Assembly: GCA_013698435.1 (NCBI GenBank)
Contig: JACCVA010000331.1
Coordinates: forward strand, 1-9,869
Origin: Nocardioidaceae bacterium
GTDB lineage: Bacteria; Actinomycetota; Actinomycetes; Propionibacteriales; Nocardioidaceae
DNA length: 9,869 nucleotides
Reading direction: 5' to 3'
Shown: one piece after another, positions 7,409-9,869 of the stretch
How the letters are laid out: each line of letters opens with the position of its first letter
Position numbering within the stretch: the stretch's first letter is position 1
Translations under genes and position numbers: made by a program
The notes under the pieces: model-generated
Databases searched by the model: none
Seen by the model: only the letters and a program-made list of their open reading frames with translations
Told to the model about the DNA's origin: nothing

Positions 7409-7453
7409 TGACGCAAGTTCCCCGACGTACGACTCCCGATCCGTGGACGCAAC

Positions 7454-7458
7454 AGGAG
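7454..7458 (+). promoter_or_regulatory. Ribosome binding site of the acyl-CoA ligase gene
   Basis: AGGAG ends 5 bases before ATG 7464. It favours this ATG over the adjacent in-frame GTG at 7461 (2-base spacing) and over the upstream ATG at 7365. I found no convincing plus-strand -10/-35 pair in 7361-7453. Confidence 0.7.
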
Positions 7459-7463
7459 CTGTG

Positions 7464-9179
7464 ATGGCCGACGACACCGCCCAGAGCGACGCGACGCGGG
7501 CCTTCCGCCAGGCACGCGACTTCCTGCTGGCGCACCGCGAGGACTACGAGACGGCGTACCGCGACTTCCGCTGGCCGGTGCTCGAGAGGTTCAACTACGC
7601 CACCGACTGGGTCGACGTGCTCGCGGCCGAGCAACCCCGGGCGACCGCCCTGTGGATCGTCGAGGAGGACGGCTCGGACACGAAGCTGACGTTCGCCGAG
7701 GTGGCGGACCTGTCGCGGCGGTTCGCGGGTTTCCTGCGCCAGCACGGCGTCGAGCCGGGACAGCGGGTGCTGCTGCTGCTGGGGAACGTGGCACCGCTCT
7801 GGATCGCCATGCTCGGCTGCATCCGGCTCGGCGCGGTGATGATCCCGGCCACCACCTTGCTGACGGCCGACGACCTCACCGACCGGCTGCAACGCGGCCA
7901 GGTCCGCGCCGTCGTCGCCAGTGCAGTCGACACCGCGAAGTTCGGGCCGGACACCGAGCCGCTGGTGCGGGTCAGTGTCGGGGCCGCGGACGGGTGGCTG
8001 TCGTACGACGACGCCATCGCCGACGACATCGAGCCACTGGCGGGCGGCGACACCAGTGCCGAAGACACCCTGCTGCTGTACTTCACTTCCGGGACGACGG
8101 CGCACCCGAAGCTGGTCGAGCACACACAGACGTCGTACCCGGTAGGGCACCTCTCGACGATGTACTGGATCGGTCTCCAGCCGGGCGACCTGCACCTCAA
8201 CATCTCGTCCCCCGGCTGGGCCAAGCACGCGTGGTCGTGTTTCTTCGCGCCGTGGAACGCCGGCGCCACCATCGTGATCCACAACTTCACCCGGTTCGAC
8301 GCAGGCGCACTGCTGGACATGCTCGAGCGCGTCGGGGTCACGACGTTCTGTGCTCCGCCGACCGTCTGGCGGATGATCACACAGGCGCCTTTGGGTGGAC
8401 ACCAGTTCGCACTGCGGGAGGTGGTCGGTGCCGGGGAGCCGCTCAACCCCGAGGTCATCGAGCAGATCCGGCGCGGCTGGGGACTGACGGTGAGAGACGG
8501 CTTCGGCCAGACCGAGACCACCGCGCAGGTCGGCAACCCGCCCGGCCAGCCGCTCAAGCTCGGCTCGATGGGGCGTCCGCTGCCCGGTTACACCGTGGCG
8601 CTCGTCGACCCTGTCAGCGGCGAGGTCGGCACCGACGGTGAGATCTGCCTCGAGCTGGCTCGCCCGCCGCTCGGTCTGATGCGCGGCTACCGCGACGACC
8701 CCCAGCAGACGGCCGAGGTGATGCGCCAGGGGTTCTACCACACCGGAGACGTCGCCTCGCTCGACGCGGATGGGTTCATCACCTACGTCGGGAGGTCCGA
8801 CGACGTTTTCAAGGCCAGCGACTACCGGATCAGCCCGTTCGAGCTGGAGAACGTGCTGATCGAGCACCCGGCGGTTGCCGAGGCCGCGGTCGTGCCGTCC
8901 CCAGACCCGGTCCGGCTGGCCGTCCCCAAGGCGTTCGTGACTCTCGCGGCGGGTCACACACCGACCGCCGAGACCGCCCGCGACATCCTGCGCTTCGCCC
9001 GCGAGCACCTGGCGCCGTACAAGCGGATCCGCCGGATCGAGTTCACCGAGCTCCCGAAGACGATCTCGGGCAAGATCCGCCGGGTCGAGCTACGCGTCGG
9101 TGAGCAGGAGATGAGCGTGTCCGGTTCACGGTCGGAGTCCTCGTTCAGCGAGGACGACTTCCCCGACCTGACTGCCTGA
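7464..9179 (+). CDS. AMP-binding acyl-CoA ligase (medium-chain acyl-CoA synthetase-like)
   Basis: 571 residues, ANL superfamily: ATP and a carboxylic acid form acyl-AMP, then acyl-CoA. The AMP loop TSGTTAHPK (208-216) is followed by a histidine-rich segment (VEHTQTSYPVGH, 218-229) and SPGWAKHAW (249-257). Later come the A5 motif DGFGQTET (345-352), the A7 motif YHTGD (425-429), the hinge region GRSDDVFKASDYRISPFE (443-460) and the A10 motif PKTISGK with catalytic Lys537. The order and the PGWAKHAW segment resemble the medium-chain/ACSM-like group, but the chain length cannot be read from sequence. No signal peptide; probably cytosolic. Two small departures are Ala213 for the usual Gly in the AMP loop and Asp453 for the usual Gly in the SGYRI element. 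It is divergent from the Pat-type gene, whose product may acetylate Lys537, and 10 bp before a hydrolase gene that probably shares its transcript. Confidence 0.92.
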   Translation: MADDTAQSDATRAFRQARDFLLAHREDYETAYRDFRWPVLERFNYATDWVDVLAAEQPRATALWIVEEDGSDTKLTFAEVADLSRRFAGFLRQHGVEPGQRVLLLLGNVAPLWIAMLGCIRLGAVMIPATTLLTADDLTDRLQRGQVRAVVASAVDTAKFGPDTEPLVRVSVGAADGWLSYDDAIADDIEPLAGGDTSAEDTLLLYFTSGTTAHPKLVEHTQTSYPVGHLSTMYWIGLQPGDLHLNISSPGWAKHAWSCFFAPWNAGATIVIHNFTRFDAGALLDMLERVGVTTFCAPPTVWRMITQAPLGGHQFALREVVGAGEPLNPEVIEQIRRGWGLTVRDGFGQTETTAQVGNPPGQPLKLGSMGRPLPGYTVALVDPVSGEVGTDGEICLELARPPLGLMRGYRDDPQQTAEVMRQGFYHTGDVASLDADGFITYVGRSDDVFKASDYRISPFELENVLIEHPAVAEAAVVPSPDPVRLAVPKAFVTLAAGHTPTAETARDILRFAREHLAPYKRIRRIEFTELPKTISGKIRRVELRVGEQEMSVSGSRSESSFSEDDFPDLTA

Positions 9180-9189
9180 CGGGCTGGGG

Positions 9190-9869
9190 ATGTTCGAGGG
9201 GTTCAGGATCGAGGGCGTCGACGTCGGCGACGTCGAGCTCCACGTCCGTCACGGTGGGACCGGGCCTTCCGTGCTGCTCTTGCACGGCCATCCCCGCACA
9301 GGCGCCACCTGGCATCGGGTGGCGGCCCGGCTGGTCGACGCCGGGCTGACCGTGGTCGTGCCCGACCTCCGCGGCTACGGACGCTCGTCCAAGCCGGTGA
9401 CCACCGCCGACCACACGCCGTACTCGAAACGCACGATGGCAGCGGACATGCTTCGCCTGATGACGTACCTCGGCCACGAGACGTTCATGGTCGCCGGCCA
9501 CGACCGCGGCAGCTACGTCGCCTTCCGGCTCGCGATGGACCACCCGCAGGCCGTCACACGGCTGGCGTTGCTCGACAGCGTGCCGATCCTCGAAGCGCTC
9601 GAACGCTGCGACGAGCAGTTTGCCCGCCTGTGGTGGCACTGGTTCTTCTTCGCCCAGCCCGAAACGCCCGAGCGGGTCATCAACGCCGATCCTGAAGCCT
9701 GGTACCGGGCCTCACCTGAGTCGATGGGCGAGGAGGCGTACGCCGAGTTCAGGGCGGCCACCCGCGACCCGCAGACCGTGCACGCCATGCTCGAGGACTA
9801 CCGAGCCGGCTTGGGCGTCGACCGCCAGCACGACCGACAAGACCGTGACGAGGGACGCCGGATCGACTG
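9190..9869 (+). CDS. Alpha/beta hydrolase, haloacetate dehalogenase-like (3' partial)
   Basis: 226 residues before the window ends; the catalytic His that should lie further on is outside. Visible: oxyanion region LLLHGHPRT (29-37), PDLRGYGRS (58-66), nucleophile elbow AGHDRG (102-107) with Asp105 in place of the usual Ser, LLD ending at Asp129, WHWFFFAQP (149-157) and LEDYRAG (201-207). An Asp nucleophile with a His150-Trp151 pair and Tyr204 is the pattern of fluoroacetate/haloacetate dehalogenases, where these three hold the halide. Of the two arginines that bind the substrate carboxylate in RPA1163, Arg106 is kept but the second is Tyr109. It may therefore act on other haloacids, epoxides or esters. 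The ATG lies 10 bp after the ligase stop with only a G-run next to it as ribosome binding site, suggesting translational coupling. Confidence 0.85.
   Translation, partial: MFEGFRIEGVDVGDVELHVRHGGTGPSVLLLHGHPRTGATWHRVAARLVDAGLTVVVPDLRGYGRSSKPVTTADHTPYSKRTMAADMLRLMTYLGHETFMVAGHDRGSYVAFRLAMDHPQAVTRLALLDSVPILEALERCDEQFARLWWHWFFFAQPETPERVINADPEAWYRASPESMGEEAYAEFRAATRDPQTVHAMLEDYRAGLGVDRQHDRQDRDEGRRID

Noticed and set aside
4727..7411. An 894-codon open frame on the plus strand opposite the acetyltransferase gene
   Set aside because: Its product is rich in Arg, His, Val, Asp and Gly with no recognisable domain, as expected for the antisense frame of a high-GC gene. The minus-strand protein has clear domains throughout.
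7365..7463. ATG at 7365 as the ligase start
   Set aside because: The added 33 residues read through the dyad and promoter region. ATG 7464 has AGGAG 5 bases upstream.
7361..7477. ATG at 7477 as the acetyltransferase start
   Set aside because: The extra 39 residues have no family match, would overlap the divergent ligase coding region and would bury the predicted promoter inside the gene.
7371..9008. A 545-codon open frame on the minus strand opposite the acyl-CoA ligase
   Set aside because: No family motifs, low-complexity composition, and it lies opposite a ligase with a full motif set. It is a codon-usage shadow.
1..9869. tRNA, rRNA, CRISPR arrays, insertion sequences, phage attachment sites or toxin-antitoxin pairs
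   Set aside because: None seen by reading both strands. No regularly spaced repeats, no transposase or integrase motifs, and no compositional break.

Overview
The window is gene-dense, very GC-rich DNA with strong G/C preference at third codon positions, GTG/TTG starts, a probable leaderless start and several actinobacterial families (a SepH-like C-terminus, a DUF5998 protein, a GNAT-first acetyltransferase/ACS fusion). It is almost certainly the chromosome of a high-GC actinomycete. I cannot name the genus. There is no sign of a mobile element, phage, CRISPR array, rRNA or tRNA, and no gap without a gene exceeds about 105 bp.

Layout. (1) Positions 1-2072, plus strand: the last 24 codons of a probable sepH (septation protein), overlapped by one base by a 665-residue protein that fuses a fatty-acyl-CoA-reductase-like extended SDR to a classical SDR. 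(2) Positions 2073-2177: a convergent intergenic region with nested inverted repeats, probably a terminator for both strands. (3) Positions 2178-7360, minus strand: a four-gene run read right to left, namely GNAT/ADP-forming-ACS-like protein, DUF5998 protein, alkaline-phosphatase-superfamily (NPP-type) phosphodiesterase and type II thymidine kinase. Spacings are 27 bp, a 4-bp TTGA overlap, and 45 bp containing a tight hairpin. (4) Positions 7361-7463: a divergent control region with an 8-bp dyad and a promoter that appears to start transcription at the GTG codon of the acetyltransferase gene. (5) Positions 7464-9869, plus strand: an acyl-CoA ligase and, 10 bp later, an alpha/beta hydrolase of the haloacetate-dehalogenase type, cut by the window end.

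How they may work together. The best-supported functional link is across the divergent region. The acetyltransferase resembles the Pat enzymes that inactivate AMP-forming acyl-CoA synthetases by acetylating the A10-motif lysine, and the neighbouring ligase has exactly such a motif (P-x4-G-K, Lys537). The two genes share a control region. The rest of the minus-strand run looks like a conserved actinobacterial housekeeping neighbourhood in which the roles of the DUF5998 protein and the phosphodiesterase are unknown. The SDR fusion suggests reduction of fatty acyl groups, co-transcribed with a cell-division gene. I see no clear new defence or mobile system. The points most worth following are the shared control region, the Pat-ligase pair, and the uncharacterised DUF5998/phosphodiesterase pair.
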